A stretch of DNA of 42,690 bases from an uncultured Gammaproteobacteria bacterium (GCA_913050215.1 CAJXBG010000019.1:1-42690), one strand, 5' to 3'. Shown: positions 23,599 through 33,340, counted from the first letter of the stretch. Numbers and translations are program-made. Notes: a model not told the origin generated them from the letters alone.

Positions 23599-24396
23599 AT
23601 GATGATGATCACCGACCGGCAAATACAGGCCTTCCATCGCGATGGGGCAGTGATGATAAAAGGCGCGATGACAGATTGGGTCGACGTGATGCGTGCGGGG
23701 GTTGCACGCAACATGGAACATCCCGGCAAATATGCCTCTGAAAATGATGTGCCTGAGGGGCAGGGTCGGTTTTTCGATGATTATTGCAATTGGACGCGTA
23801 TCCCTGAATATGAGCTGGTCGTGCGTCAAAGCCCTGCGGCCGAAATTGCTGCAAGGTCGATGCGATCAACGACTGCACAATTCTTTCATGATCACGTTTT
23901 AGTCAAGGAAAGTGACACGATAAAGCCCACTCCGTGGCATCAGGACAGCCCGTACTACTTCGTAGAAGGGACCCAAACGGTGAGCATGTGGCTGCCGTTG
24001 GATCCTGTAAAAGACGCGACGCTGCGGCTGTTGGCAGGATCACATCATTGGGAAAAAATGGTGCGGCCGGTAAGTTGGGCGGACGATAGCGATTTCTACG
24101 ACAGTAATGAGGACTGGTCTTCCTTGCCCGACCCAGATGGCAACCACGCAAATAGCAGAATCCTGGAATGGGCAATGGAGCCGGGTGACCTCGTGTTATT
24201 TGATTATCGAACGGTACATGGTGCGCGAGGCAATCTAAACGCCCGTCGCCGCCGTGCCCTATCCCTGCGTTGGCTTGGCGACGATGCACGTTATGTCGAG
24301 CGCCCTGGGCGCACTTCGCCGCCTTTTCCAGACCACGAGATGGTCTCGGGTCAGCGGTTGCGGGAAGACTGGTTTCCAGTGGTTTGGACAAGATGA
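23599..24396 (+). CDS. Phytanoyl-CoA dioxygenase (PhyH) family Fe(II)/2-oxoglutarate enzyme
   Basis: A 265-residue dioxygenase. The iron ligands are H114-Q-D116 (PWHQDSPYYF) and H207 (RTVHGARGN), followed by an arginine cluster (RRRR) near 216-219 that includes the 2-oxoglutarate-binding arginine. 'PWHQDSPYYFVEG' with 'VSMWLPLDP' is typical of the PhyH group that handles non-CoA small molecules. Three tandem ATGs begin the frame, so the exact start is uncertain by up to two codons; GAAGAG lies just upstream. It is downstream of the PPOX-like gene in a two-gene unit. Confidence 0.94.
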   Translation: MMMITDRQIQAFHRDGAVMIKGAMTDWVDVMRAGVARNMEHPGKYASENDVPEGQGRFFDDYCNWTRIPEYELVVRQSPAAEIAARSMRSTTAQFFHDHVLVKESDTIKPTPWHQDSPYYFVEGTQTVSMWLPLDPVKDATLRLLAGSHHWEKMVRPVSWADDSDFYDSNEDWSSLPDPDGNHANSRILEWAMEPGDLVLFDYRTVHGARGNLNARRRRALSLRWLGDDARYVERPGRTSPPFPDHEMVSGQRLREDWFPVVWTR

Positions 24397-24471
24397 ACGT
24401 TGAGAGGCGTTGCGACTGTTTGGCGAACCTTGCGATCAAACAGCGTGCTGAGGGAACAATCTTGATGGGTT

Positions 24472-24494
24472 AAGCGACTCGAGTTCAGTCGCTT
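24472..24494. terminator. Hairpin after the PhyH gene (weak terminator candidate)
   Basis: AAGCGACT and AGTCGCTT make a perfect 8-bp stem around a 7-nt loop, 76 bp after the PhyH stop codon. No T tract follows, so termination efficiency is doubtful. Confidence 0.35.
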
Positions 24495-24615
24495 GCGGAT
24501 ATCGAGCAAAACAAGCAACAAAAGGCATGGTGTGCCACAGCCATATGCTGATTTTCGAAATTAAGCAAATTGCAGGAATTATTGTCTATATTGGATGCCA
24601 CTACAGGAGAAAAAA

Positions 24616-26001
24616 ATGTCAGACATTCACTATCTCGACGCGATGACCATCGCGCGAAAAATACATAAGAGAGAAATTTCTTCTGTCGAGACGACTGAGG
24701 CGCTGCTGAGTCGAATTGAAACACGCTCAAATTTGAAGGCGTATGTGACAGTCACCGCTGAGAGAGCGCTGGCTGATGCCAGAAGGGCTGATCTTGAAAT
24801 AGCCGAGGGAAACATACGTTCCCCACTCCATGGTGTGCCAATCGCCTATAAAGATTTGCTGGCGACCAATGGTATAAAAACCACGAGCGGGACATCAGTC
24901 TATGCGGATCATGTGCCTGACTATGACGCAACCGTCGTCTCCCGACTTGCGGCAGCAGGGACTGTCATGCTGGGCAAATTAAAGCTGACTGAAGGGGCGT
25001 TCTCCAGACATCATCCAACGGTGGAAATCCCCCAAAACCCCTGGGGGAAGAATCTTTGGACGGGCGTGTCATCTTCTGGATCTGGTGTTGCAACCGCTGC
25101 GGGACTTTGTTTCGGCAGCCTCGGCACTGACACGGGCGGTAGTATACGCTTTCCCGCATCCTCAAATGGCGTTGTGGGTTTGAAACCAACATGGGGCAGA
25201 GTCAGTCGCTACGGTGCTTTTCCGCTCGCTTACTCACTTGATCACATCGGCCCGATTACAAGGACAGTCGATGATGCCGCAGCCATGTTGCAGATTATCG
25301 CAGGGCTAGACCCCAACGACCCGACTAGTAGTGCGAAACCGGTGCCCGATTATTTTTTGGCCAATGAAACAGAATTGAAGACGCTGAGAATTGGATATGA
25401 CGCTGCGTACGTCGAAGAAGATACCTCGCCTGAGCACGTTGGTGCGATCAAAGACGCCATGGACGTATTACGTGATTTGGGCTGTGAGATTGTCCCGGTC
25501 AATATGCCCTGGCATGCCACGAGTGAAAACTGGGCTTTGACCACGGGGGTTGAAGCCGCCCATGCACATCGAGAAACTTTTCCCGAGAGAAGAGATGAGT
25601 ATGGCGCGATTGCCGGTTTGCTGGATCTTGGACTCTCGGTCACGGCAGAAACCTATATGCAGATTGAATTAGAACGCCGCAATCTCATCGCACAACTGAG
25701 CGCAATGTTTTCACAGTGCGACGTAATGATATGTCCGTCAATGCCTTTGTACGGTCTGCCGAATGAAGGTTCACCGGAAACCGATGCAGCTGAGGAGGGG
25801 CTTGCTGCAATGTTGAAGTTCACAGCACCCTTTGACTACTCGGGCAGCCCGACACTCTCTATCCCATGGAAGTCCGTCAATGGCGCTGTGCCAGCCAGTG
25901 TGCAACTGGTCGGGCCAGATCTTGGAGAACACTTGTTGATTGAACTGGGTAGAGCGCTAGAGTCAGCCCGAGGTGAACTAGCACACCCTGATCTTGGTTA
26001 G
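24616..26001 (+). CDS. Amidase-signature family amidohydrolase
   Basis: A 461-residue enzyme with the full Ser-cisSer-Lys triad: K79 (GVPIAYKDL), S152 in the GVSSSGSG loop and S176 in DTGGSIRFP, with the 24-residue spacing between the two serines seen in GatA-type amidases. The ATG at 24616 has AGGAGA 5 nt upstream; an in-frame ATG at 24595 would place that site inside the coding region and is rejected. The enzyme hydrolyses a carboxamide to an acid and ammonia. It stands alone between two intergenic regions, convergent with the FAD monooxygenase gene. It is not GatA itself because no gatB or gatC is present. Confidence 0.94.
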   Translation: MSDIHYLDAMTIARKIHKREISSVETTEALLSRIETRSNLKAYVTVTAERALADARRADLEIAEGNIRSPLHGVPIAYKDLLATNGIKTTSGTSVYADHVPDYDATVVSRLAAAGTVMLGKLKLTEGAFSRHHPTVEIPQNPWGKNLWTGVSSSGSGVATAAGLCFGSLGTDTGGSIRFPASSNGVVGLKPTWGRVSRYGAFPLAYSLDHIGPITRTVDDAAAMLQIIAGLDPNDPTSSAKPVPDYFLANETELKTLRIGYDAAYVEEDTSPEHVGAIKDAMDVLRDLGCEIVPVNMPWHATSENWALTTGVEAAHAHRETFPERRDEYGAIAGLLDLGLSVTAETYMQIELERRNLIAQLSAMFSQCDVMICPSMPLYGLPNEGSPETDAAEEGLAAMLKFTAPFDYSGSPTLSIPWKSVNGAVPASVQLVGPDLGEHLLIELGRALESARGELAHPDLG

Positions 26002-26076
26002 GGCGAGTTTCCGCTGTCACGATAAGTGATCTAGGTTGTTGGAAAAGCCGGACGAGTTTGTCTGAATTTAACCGCG

Positions 26077-27324
26077 TCAGACTTGAACGATTTGCTGTGA
26101 TGCATTTAGCGTGTCTCGATCGAAGCCAGCCGCTTGTTTGTATCGGGCCATAAATGTTTCTACTTCGTGTCGATCAATTGCTTCTGCCAGCGTTTTACCC
26201 TCAGACAAACGTTTTTCGATGTCAATTAGAACGCCTATCGGACCTTCTCCTCGAGCGCGCATCAAAAGTTCATTTATCGGTCCAAGTTGTCTCGCTTCAT
26301 ATTGCGCAAGCGCGGCTGTCGATAATCCGTGTTCCTTGATCGCCGCGCCAAGTACGCGGGTGTCTACTATTCCCTGCGTTGCGCCGTTCGAGCCATGTGG
26401 ATACATTGCATGTGCTGCATCGCCAATAAGCACAGCACGGCCGTCGGTCCAACGCTCGACCGGATCGCGATCAACCATAGGGTATTCCCAGATGCCCTCG
26501 GCGCGTGAAACAATCTCGGGCACATCTAGCCAGTCAAACCGCCAATCCTGAAATTTGTGCATGAAAGTTGCCGCCTGGGCGGGTTTGTTCCAGTCGCTTT
26601 GGTTAACTTCTTGTTGATCCTGTGGTCGTAACTCTGCAATCCAGTTAAGTAGCGTTTCACCATTTTTATCTAACGGTTCGACTGGGTAGCAAACGAACCT
26701 TTGTTCCATGCCGCCAACCATGACGAAAGAGTTTTTTGTACGGGGAGGGACGCAACGAGAGACGCCGCGCCACATGATGGCACCGTTCCAATGAACGCTG
26801 CCCTGGTCCGGGTACATTTGATGGCGAACGTTTGAGTGAATGCCGTCTGCGCCTACGAGCAGGTCTCCTTTTTTGCTGAAGGATTCTCCCGCGGCGTTTG
26901 TGAAGTGTGCAATGATCTGATCATCGATGTGCTCATATCTTACCAGGGATGCATCGCTGATCACCGCCGCATCGCCTAGGCGCTCGCGGACAGCGGTCAA
27001 CAGTTTTAATTGAAATTGTCCTCTGTGAACCGAAAATTGAGGCCAGTTGTACCCAGCCAGCGTGCCTCTTGGCTCTGTCCATACGGGGTGAGCGCCGTAA
27101 TAGAATAGCGCCCACTCCTCTGCTTCAGTACCAATCTCTCTCAGATCTTGTTCGAGACCCAATTGATAAAGCTCACGGATAGCGTTGGGTTGTAGATTAA
27201 TGCCAACACCGAGTGGTTTGATTTCAGAAGCAGCTTCAAACACTTGCACTTCCTCGCCGATCTCATGACAGGTAAGGGCAAACGCCAGACCTGCAATCCC
27301 TCCGCCTGCAACGAGTATTGTCAT
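26077..27324 (-). CDS. FAD-dependent aromatic monooxygenase (PhzS/PHBH-like)
   Basis: A 415-residue group A flavoprotein monooxygenase. GGGIAG at 7-12 binds the ADP part of FAD, GADGIHSNVR (158-167) is the DG motif, and GDAAHAMYPHGSNGATQG (301-318) is the GD motif. 'PLGVGINLQPNAIRELYQLGL' and 'PRGTLAGYNWPQFSVHRG' are features of the PhzS-like branch. It uses NAD(P)H and O2 to hydroxylate an aromatic or heteroaromatic ring. GAGGAA precedes the ATG. It lies 59 bp downstream of an AAHS-type transporter gene on the same strand, which suggests that its substrate is an imported aromatic acid. Confidence 0.94.
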   Translation of the reverse strand: MTILVAGGGIAGLAFALTCHEIGEEVQVFEAASEIKPLGVGINLQPNAIRELYQLGLEQDLREIGTEAEEWALFYYGAHPVWTEPRGTLAGYNWPQFSVHRGQFQLKLLTAVRERLGDAAVISDASLVRYEHIDDQIIAHFTNAAGESFSKKGDLLVGADGIHSNVRHQMYPDQGSVHWNGAIMWRGVSRCVPPRTKNSFVMVGGMEQRFVCYPVEPLDKNGETLLNWIAELRPQDQQEVNQSDWNKPAQAATFMHKFQDWRFDWLDVPEIVSRAEGIWEYPMVDRDPVERWTDGRAVLIGDAAHAMYPHGSNGATQGIVDTRVLGAAIKEHGLSTAALAQYEARQLGPINELLMRARGEGPIGVLIDIEKRLSEGKTLAEAIDRHEVETFMARYKQAAGFDRDTLNASQQIVQV

Positions 27325-27383
27325 TGTGTTTTTTCCTCACCTGTACATGAATCAATTTTAGTCATGCGCAACCATGCTTGTTG

Positions 27384-28688
27384 TCAGTCTGTCGCTGCCT
27401 GGTCCTTGAGAAACATCAGTGCAAATATCGCGACCAGTGAGCCTAGCGCCATCACAAAAGATACCGCTGTCAGACTAAATTCTCCCTCGAACAGAAAACC
27501 CGCAATAATCGGCCCAAGGACAGCGCCGGCTCGCCCCATACCGATGACGAATCCTGTGCCCCCCGCACGCAGATGTGTTGGGTATGACTGGGCCAGCATT
27601 GCGTAGAGTCCTACTACAGCAGAGTTGGTAAAGAACCCGGTAATACCGGCAACGATAGCGAGACCGGTCAGGTTGACTTGTCCCATGCCAAAAACGTTGA
27701 TCATCACGATGGACCCGATCAGGGCGGTAATGATCAGGGATCTCAGACGAAAATAATGAGTCAGACCGCCAAGCAGAACTGATCCTACGGCACCACCTAC
27801 ATTGGCCCAGACCAAGATGCCTCCGGCAGATGCTGGAGAGTATTCCATGTCGACCACGATGTTGGGAATCCATTTCAGGATAAAATAAAAGGTGATGATG
27901 TGCGCCAAGTAGGCGGTGGTAAGCAGGATTGTTGTTCTCGCGAGTTGTGGTGAAAAAAGGTCCCGCCAACCGGTGCTTTTCTCCTCTGATGCCGGCAACT
28001 GCTCAAGCACCGCATGACCCATCCGAGTCAGGATACGATTGATTTGCGCTAGCGCATCGGGTCTTTTCTTTTGCGCAAGATATGAAATCGACTCGGGCAT
28101 GAGAAACCAAATAGCCGGTAACAGCACGCCGGTCATGGCTGCGCCCAAAATGAAAACGGCCCGCCAGTCGAAATGCGCGAGTAGTATTGTCGCCAGGGAT
28201 CCACCAATAATGATTCCGACCGGATAGCCAGTCGCCATCAGCACGACATTAAAGTTTCGGTGACGGGCATTTGAATATTCTGCCACCATGGCGTTTGTGG
28301 TGGCGAGCATGCCGCCGATGCCAACGCCGGTGACGAAACGTGTCGCTAACAACGCGTTGACGCTAGTGGCCTGCGAGGCGAGATACATGCCTGATGCCAT
28401 GACAACAAGGCAGCCAAGGATGATTGGGCGACGCCCTAGGTTATCGGCGATGCTGCCAAGGACCACTGAACCTGCAGCCATACCTATGAGTTCCATCGCC
28501 AGCACAATACCGAGAGCGCCGCGAGAGATTCCCCATTCTGCGGCGATGCCGGGGGCCGCAAAGCTGATAGCGAGCACATCGAAACCGTCGATGGCATTGA
28601 GTGCAACGCACAAAACGACGGCTGCGATTTGCAGGCGTGTCATTGGTACGTCGTCAAGAATTCGCTGTGCTTCCATAGTGCCGGTCAT
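27384..28688 (-). CDS. MFS transporter, aromatic acid:H+ symporter (AAHS) type
   Basis: A 434-residue, 12-helix permease. DGFD (34-37) in the first helix is the mark of the aromatic acid symporter branch, and 'GSIADNLGRRPII' (about 78-90) is the conserved MFS loop between helices 2 and 3. 'NATRFVTGVGIGG'-like and 'GYPVGIIIGG' segments complete helices 4 and 5. It would import a carboxylated aromatic compound with protons across the inner membrane. It is transcribed towards the FAD monooxygenase gene, probably as a two-gene unit, and is divergent from the crotonase gene (241 bp gap). Confidence 0.94.
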   Translation of the reverse strand: MTGTMEAQRILDDVPMTRLQIAAVVLCVALNAIDGFDVLAISFAAPGIAAEWGISRGALGIVLAMELIGMAAGSVVLGSIADNLGRRPIILGCLVVMASGMYLASQATSVNALLATRFVTGVGIGGMLATTNAMVAEYSNARHRNFNVVLMATGYPVGIIIGGSLATILLAHFDWRAVFILGAAMTGVLLPAIWFLMPESISYLAQKKRPDALAQINRILTRMGHAVLEQLPASEEKSTGWRDLFSPQLARTTILLTTAYLAHIITFYFILKWIPNIVVDMEYSPASAGGILVWANVGGAVGSVLLGGLTHYFRLRSLIITALIGSIVMINVFGMGQVNLTGLAIVAGITGFFTNSAVVGLYAMLAQSYPTHLRAGGTGFVIGMGRAGAVLGPIIAGFLFEGEFSLTAVSFVMALGSLVAIFALMFLKDQAATD

Positions 28689-28867
28689 CGAAATGGGTGC
28701 TCAACAGAGCGCCCTACGCCATGGGTATGACAAGATGCGGCCTGTGCAAAATCAGCCTACAACACAGGCTGTTCCATCACAATCGGTAAACGTCTAAGGA
28801 CAAATCGTTTGCATGTTTCAAGCGGGTTGAAACGAGGTTGCTAGATGATGGCTGCTCACCGAAAGGA

Positions 28868-28895
28868 TTGATCTGAATGACAAAAGCGTTATATT
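28868..28895 (+). promoter_or_regulatory. Predicted sigma70 promoter of the crotonase gene
   Basis: TTGATC (28868-28873) and TATATT (28890-28895) are spaced by 16 nt and match four and five of six consensus positions. AGGAGC lies at 28915-28920, just before the ATG at 28930. Confidence 0.45.
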
Positions 28896-28929
28896 CAATC
28901 ATTCGGAAAGAATTAGGAGCGCTAGCGCG

Positions 28930-29739
28930 ATGAGTTACGAGCAGATCCTCTATGAGTTAAGTGACACCACGGCGGTAGTGACGATCAATCGACCAGACAA
29001 AATGAATACGTGGAATGCTGGTGTTGCCAGTGAACTTAGTCAGGCGCTTGGCCAAGCTAATATGGATGATAAGGTGCGTGCTGTGGTGATTACCGGTGCG
29101 GGCAGAGCATTTTGCGCCGGTGCTGATCTTGAACGTGGCGGGGAAACATTTGCAGGCCGGGATGAAAAGAAATCATCGAGCAGTGAGACACCAGCCTTAT
29201 TGTATCCGTATCAGATTGACAAGCCTGTTATCGCTGCGATTAATGGTGCTGCGGTTGGCGTAGGTATGACTTATCCGATGTTGTGTGATATTCGCTATGG
29301 GGCGGAAGATGCCAAAATGGGGTTCGTTTTTACGAGGCGGGGAATGATGCCTGAACTGGCGGCGCATGTCCTGGTGCAGCGGGTTGCTGGTTTCTCCAAC
29401 GCATCAGACTTGTTGTTGTCAGGACGCATTTTCAGAGGTGCCGAGGCGGCACAGATGGGCATTGTTAGCGAAGCGTTGCCGGCTGATCAGGTGCTTGATC
29501 GAGCATTGGCGCATGCCGCCGAATATCGCCTGACGGCGCCCGTGTCCGTTGCTATTACCAAGCGGCTACTCTGGCAGGGGCTGAGTAACTCCGTGCCGGA
29601 GATGCTAGCGAAAGAAGGTCCGCTATTCGCGTGGGTGGGTAATCAGGAAGACGCCAAAGAAGGTATCCGATCGTTTGTAGAAAAGCGTGAGCCCGCATGG
29701 CATCTCTCGGTCGCACGAGACATGCCTGATATTCTTTAG
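28930..29739 (+). CDS. Enoyl-CoA hydratase/isomerase (crotonase) family protein
   Basis: A 269-residue crotonase. The oxyanion-hole segments are GRAFCAGADL (58-67) and the loop NGAAVGVGM (105-113). By hand alignment to rat mitochondrial hydratase, the two catalytic glutamates (144 and 164) fall at T114 and F134, so they are missing. Instead E142 in RRGMMPEL is present, as in a common crotonase subgroup of unsettled activity. It may therefore be an isomerase, hydrolase or another reaction on an acyl-CoA rather than a standard hydratase. It is monocistronic and convergent with the LLM gene, only 22 bp apart. Confidence 0.93.
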   Translation: MSYEQILYELSDTTAVVTINRPDKMNTWNAGVASELSQALGQANMDDKVRAVVITGAGRAFCAGADLERGGETFAGRDEKKSSSSETPALLYPYQIDKPVIAAINGAAVGVGMTYPMLCDIRYGAEDAKMGFVFTRRGMMPELAAHVLVQRVAGFSNASDLLLSGRIFRGAEAAQMGIVSEALPADQVLDRALAHAAEYRLTAPVSVAITKRLLWQGLSNSVPEMLAKEGPLFAWVGNQEDAKEGIRSFVEKREPAWHLSVARDMPDIL

Positions 29740-29761
29740 GACCTCAAACGTTGATGCTATG

Positions 29762-31018
29762 TCAGGCAGCGGGTTTAGGCCGTGACGCCGGCACGATGGC
29801 TATCTCGTCATCACGAAGAGGCGCGCGGGTTTCCCTGCGGGCGAGTGCAGCTTCGATATATGGCGCAAGTTCCTCTGCTTTCTTCGCTTCGCGTTCATCT
29901 CTACCCTCAGCAAAGTCGTCATGAACATCCCGGCTAAAACGTTCCAGGCTCTCACAGATATGTTCGTGTTTGTTATTGCCGCCTTGCTGCAGGAATATCA
30001 CTTGGTCGACACCAGAGTCAGCAAATCCTTGCATATGATTTCTGAACTCATCAGCAGTTCCAATGCCAGGCGATCGAGCCATGCTTCGATCTGGATGGGC
30101 TCTTTTCCCGCCATAGGCAGCATCGTGCACTTCTTGACCAGCGGCTCGTGCTTGCTTGCGAGCGATATATTTTTCCCAGAGGCTGCTCCTGCCAGGTACC
30201 ACATCGTCAGTCACTAATGCGCCGATCGCATATTCGAAAAATCTGAACCCGTCTTCCCCGCGCCGAGCAGCTTCGTCGTGATCATCGTGCAGCGAAAAAG
30301 CTGAAACCATGGCAATGTTGGCATTGACTGTATGTCCCAGAGGTACGCATTCTTCTGATTTGATGGTGTCGTAGTAAATCGAACTCCAGGCTTTCGCCTC
30401 CTCAGAGTCGAGGAAACTAAATGCAAGCACGCCTAGACCATTTCTTGCCGCCTCTCTGATCGTATCTCGATTTGTACACGCCATCCACATCGGAGGATGG
30501 GGCTTCTGAATGGGTTTTGGTAACACGTTGCGGCAGGGCATTGACCAGTCATCGCATTCGTAGCCAGGATAAGGCTCCATGACCATCATGTCTGCGATTT
30601 CGCGCGCTGACTCGAGCGCCATGGCACGTTTGCGTTTCGCCGGAATATTAAAGCCGCCGAGCTCCAACCGTGTCGCTCCCTCTCCGATGCCAAGTTGCGC
30701 GCGACCGTGGGAGATAAGGTCCAGCATGCCAACGGACTCTGCTGTTCGAGCAGGATGGTTGTAATTAGGTATGACTTGTCTGATGCCAAAACCTATCTTT
30801 ATACGTTCTGTTTTGGCCGCAATAGCGGAGAGGAACACGTCACTGGCACTACAGTGGGAATACTCTTCAAGAAAGTGGTGTTCCACCGACCACGCATAGT
30901 CGATGCCCAATTTGTCGCCAAGCACACATTGTTCTATCGCATCGTCCACCAAACGTTGTTCGCTTTGACTGTCCCAGGGCTTTGGAAGTTGCAGTTCATA
31001 AAGCATTCCGAATCGCAT
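29762..31018 (-). CDS. LLM-class flavin-dependent oxidoreductase (luciferase-like)
   Basis: A 418-residue bacterial luciferase-like monooxygenase. 'YAWSVEHHF' (41-49), 'IKIGFGIRQVIPNYNHPARTAE' and 'GRAQLGIGEG' are the family motifs of the TIM barrel that binds reduced FMN or F420. The C-terminal third carries a long charged extension, making it longer than the common 340-residue members. It would need an FMN reductase, not seen nearby. It is likely the first or only gene of its unit; an amidohydrolase gene lies 169 bp upstream on the same strand. Confidence 0.93.
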   Translation of the reverse strand: MRFGMLYELQLPKPWDSQSEQRLVDDAIEQCVLGDKLGIDYAWSVEHHFLEEYSHCSASDVFLSAIAAKTERIKIGFGIRQVIPNYNHPARTAESVGMLDLISHGRAQLGIGEGATRLELGGFNIPAKRKRAMALESAREIADMMVMEPYPGYECDDWSMPCRNVLPKPIQKPHPPMWMACTNRDTIREAARNGLGVLAFSFLDSEEAKAWSSIYYDTIKSEECVPLGHTVNANIAMVSAFSLHDDHDEAARRGEDGFRFFEYAIGALVTDDVVPGRSSLWEKYIARKQARAAGQEVHDAAYGGKRAHPDRSMARSPGIGTADEFRNHMQGFADSGVDQVIFLQQGGNNKHEHICESLERFSRDVHDDFAEGRDEREAKKAEELAPYIEAALARRETRAPLRDDEIAIVPASRPKPAA

Positions 31019-31187
31019 GTTCTATACCTCGTTGGCGTGAGAGATCAATTGATCATACATCAAGAGGTTAAGACAAAGGAATAACGCAGCGGTCGCATTA
31101 TTCATGTCGATCTGAAGTCAAATACACGACCCGGAAGAGGTCTGTTCGGAAATATTTGTGCGGATCTCAACCGCTATACCCAAATAA

Positions 31188-32204
31188 TTAAGGCGTATTA
31201 AGACGATATGCTTTGGCTGCAGTACCGCTGAAAACGGCGGTTTTTTCCGAGTCGCTGAGTCCCAGAGATGCAGATATCCGTTTGAAGAGATTCCAGCACG
31301 CGCGGTAACTAAGACATTCACGGTCCACGGGGAAATTACTTTCAAACATACAGCGTTCTGGCCCGAATGCCTCAAGCGCGTATTGATACCAAGGCAGCAA
31401 CGTCTCGCAAAAAAATTCAGAGTTTCTGGGTTGCTCTGTTTGTTGCATATGATATGGGGGTTCCCAATCCCCAATGCGCATCTGCGCGCCTCCCAGCTTC
31501 ATCACCGTGTTAGGGCACGCTGCGACGGCGTCTATGCAACGACGCCACTCGGCTATTTCGCTGTCAGTCGCAGCTGGGTCAATGCGGCCACCTAGATGGT
31601 TAACGATGATCGTGGTCTCTGGAAACTTGTTGGCAAGGTCCGCCAGTCGCGGCAGTCTAAGATAGTTAGGTGACCAGTTGTCATAACTGAGGTCATGCTT
31701 GCCAAGCAAAGCAAAGCCCTCGAGAAAAGTCTGATTTAGGTCACTCGGGAAAGCGCTGCGGATACCACGAAAGTATTCCGAAGCATGCAGGTGTGCTTCT
31801 AATATGGGTTCAGCGGCGGCGCCTAACCTTAGGTCTGCTGTGCTGAAGATGCCGGTGCAGAGTCTTGTCTCACCATAGATTCCTGAACGGCTCATTGCAG
31901 CGATGCCATGAACAAATTCCGTTTCTCCGATGCATCGCATCTCGGCGGGACCGTCGGCGCGATAAAAAGCGCCACATTGCGCAAATACGGTCTGCACAAC
32001 ATTATGTCCTGAGGTCGTAATATCTCTGGAAATCTCATCGCATAGGTAGAGTCGCTGTCTGAAACTATCCGGATCAAGTCTGGCGCGGCGCATATCCCAC
32101 AAATGGTGATGTGGATCTATAATCGGTAGGGCAGGTTCCAAAACTTCTTCGGGTTCTTCCCGCGCCAACCAGGTGTCTATTTCGTTGTTCTCGGCAATGG
32201 TCAC
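31188..32204 (-). CDS. Amidohydrolase_2 family (2-pyrone-4,6-dicarboxylate-lactonase-like)
   Basis: A 338-residue TIM-barrel hydrolase. DPHHHLWD (30-37) is the N-terminal metal motif, 'IIVNHLGGRID' follows in the middle and 'MFESNFPVDRE' near the end supplies the last ligand. These match PDC lactonase and L-fucono-lactonase-like hydrolases. The start is GTG at 32204 with GGGAG at good spacing. It lies 104 bp downstream of the DUF7064-like gene on the same strand and may open a lactone made by the nearby oxygenases. Confidence 0.93.
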   Translation of the reverse strand: MTIAENNEIDTWLAREEPEEVLEPALPIIDPHHHLWDMRRARLDPDSFRQRLYLCDEISRDITTSGHNVVQTVFAQCGAFYRADGPAEMRCIGETEFVHGIAAMSRSGIYGETRLCTGIFSTADLRLGAAAEPILEAHLHASEYFRGIRSAFPSDLNQTFLEGFALLGKHDLSYDNWSPNYLRLPRLADLANKFPETTIIVNHLGGRIDPAATDSEIAEWRRCIDAVAACPNTVMKLGGAQMRIGDWEPPYHMQQTEQPRNSEFFCETLLPWYQYALEAFGPERCMFESNFPVDRECLSYRACWNLFKRISASLGLSDSEKTAVFSGTAAKAYRLNTP

Positions 32205-32308
32205 TTTATTCTCCCTAGATCGTGTCTAATTTTGCATTGTGATGCTTTCTAGAAGCCATTTTTTGGTAGGGCAATCAGCGCTTGATGACATGCAAACCCC
32301 AACGGGAC

Positions 32309-33289
32309 TTATTCCGTTCGTTCACCTTCAAGACCTTGGTCATCAGGTTGCGTCAGATATTCGCTCAGACCGTATCCCTTGCGACCATCGTCCAAAGTAT
32401 ATTCCGTCATACCTTCGCCGACATGCGTGTTGGCCCCGGCTCGCCGGTTCCGAAGCGGGATGTAGCCCATGACTTTTCCGTCCAGATGACGCTTTCTGCC
32501 ATCGGCGAGATCAAGATCGATTGAGAGGTTGCGGTGATAAAGCGTGTTTTCTAGGTATTCTGTTGAGAGCACTGCTTTCTCAACTCGAATAATTTCTTCG
32601 CCCTCATGGAACAGGCCCCGTCCTTCGCCGTTTGCGCCACAGGTAATTACCATGCCGAGATCGTCACCAAAGTTGCCTGTGATCCATCGATAAGACGGTG
32701 TCGCCTGCCAGTAACGGGGCCCCCAGGAGTGATCGCGCAATCCCCACCCGTTGATGCTGATTGCATCTTCGTCGCCCAGTTTTAAACTGCCGGATACGCG
32801 CATATGTTGTTCGGTATGCGATCGGGCGAACTCGTTGCCATCACCTTCCTCACCAACATGTCCGTAGAGTGGTCCAACGGCATCGTGTATTAAATCGATG
32901 GTGAGTTCTTTGCGCGGGTTTTCCTTAAAGGCTTTGCCAGGGTCACGCATCGCTGTCGGGTCAGTCATGTAGAGCGCCTTGCCCGAAAAGGTGGTTCTTA
33001 CTTGCTCGGTGGGTTTGATGATCTCGATTTTGAGACCGCCTGCATCCCAAGCATCGTTGTTGGATATCTCTGGTTTGGCGTAATTGAACAGTGCGGAGCC
33101 ATCGGGGTTCCAGACAATCACCGTCATCTCGGCGTAGCCCTCGTTGGCGCGGTTACCTATTCGAACGAAACCTCCACGATTTTGCGCGCGATCGAAAAAG
33201 TTAAAATAGACAGATTCGTTGAAGTTTTCTTCTGGACCCAGCTCGTGGGTGTAGTCGTCTTCTGGCTTAATATTGCCGATAATTTTCAT
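32309..33289 (-). CDS. DUF7064/DUF7065-like protein (lipocalin/CrtC-type fold suspected)
   Basis: A 326-residue protein without catalytic motifs that I can name. 'NESVYFNFFD', 'GGFVRIGNRANEGYAEMTV', 'WGLRDHSWGPRYW' and 'SYRWITGNFG' are conserved landmarks of a family I recall as DUF7064/DUF7065 and often found beside P450 or steroid/terpenoid genes. 'RDHSWGPR' resembles the hydroxyneurosporene-synthase (CrtC) motif, suggesting a double-lipocalin fold. No signal peptide. GAGG precedes the ATG. The P450 gene ends 51 bp upstream on the same strand, so the two are probably cotranscribed; it could bind or hydrate the P450 product. Function is not established. Confidence 0.85.
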   Translation of the reverse strand: MKIIGNIKPEDDYTHELGPEENFNESVYFNFFDRAQNRGGFVRIGNRANEGYAEMTVIVWNPDGSALFNYAKPEISNNDAWDAGGLKIEIIKPTEQVRTTFSGKALYMTDPTAMRDPGKAFKENPRKELTIDLIHDAVGPLYGHVGEEGDGNEFARSHTEQHMRVSGSLKLGDEDAISINGWGLRDHSWGPRYWQATPSYRWITGNFGDDLGMVITCGANGEGRGLFHEGEEIIRVEKAVLSTEYLENTLYHRNLSIDLDLADGRKRHLDGKVMGYIPLRNRRAGANTHVGEGMTEYTLDDGRKGYGLSEYLTQPDDQGLEGERTE

Positions 33290-33340
33290 CTTAATGCCTC
33301 AGTATAAATATCTAAATTGTCAATTTTACGCCAGCACTTT

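Noticed and set aside
23903-24439. A 178-codon minus-strand frame antisense to the PhyH gene
   Set aside because: The plus strand holds an intact dioxygenase with all metal ligands; the antisense product has no recognisable motif.
28288-28797. A 169-codon plus-strand frame antisense to the MFS transporter gene
   Set aside because: It is the mirror of a membrane protein gene; its composition (Ala, Met, Pro, Thr rich) is typical of antisense frames.
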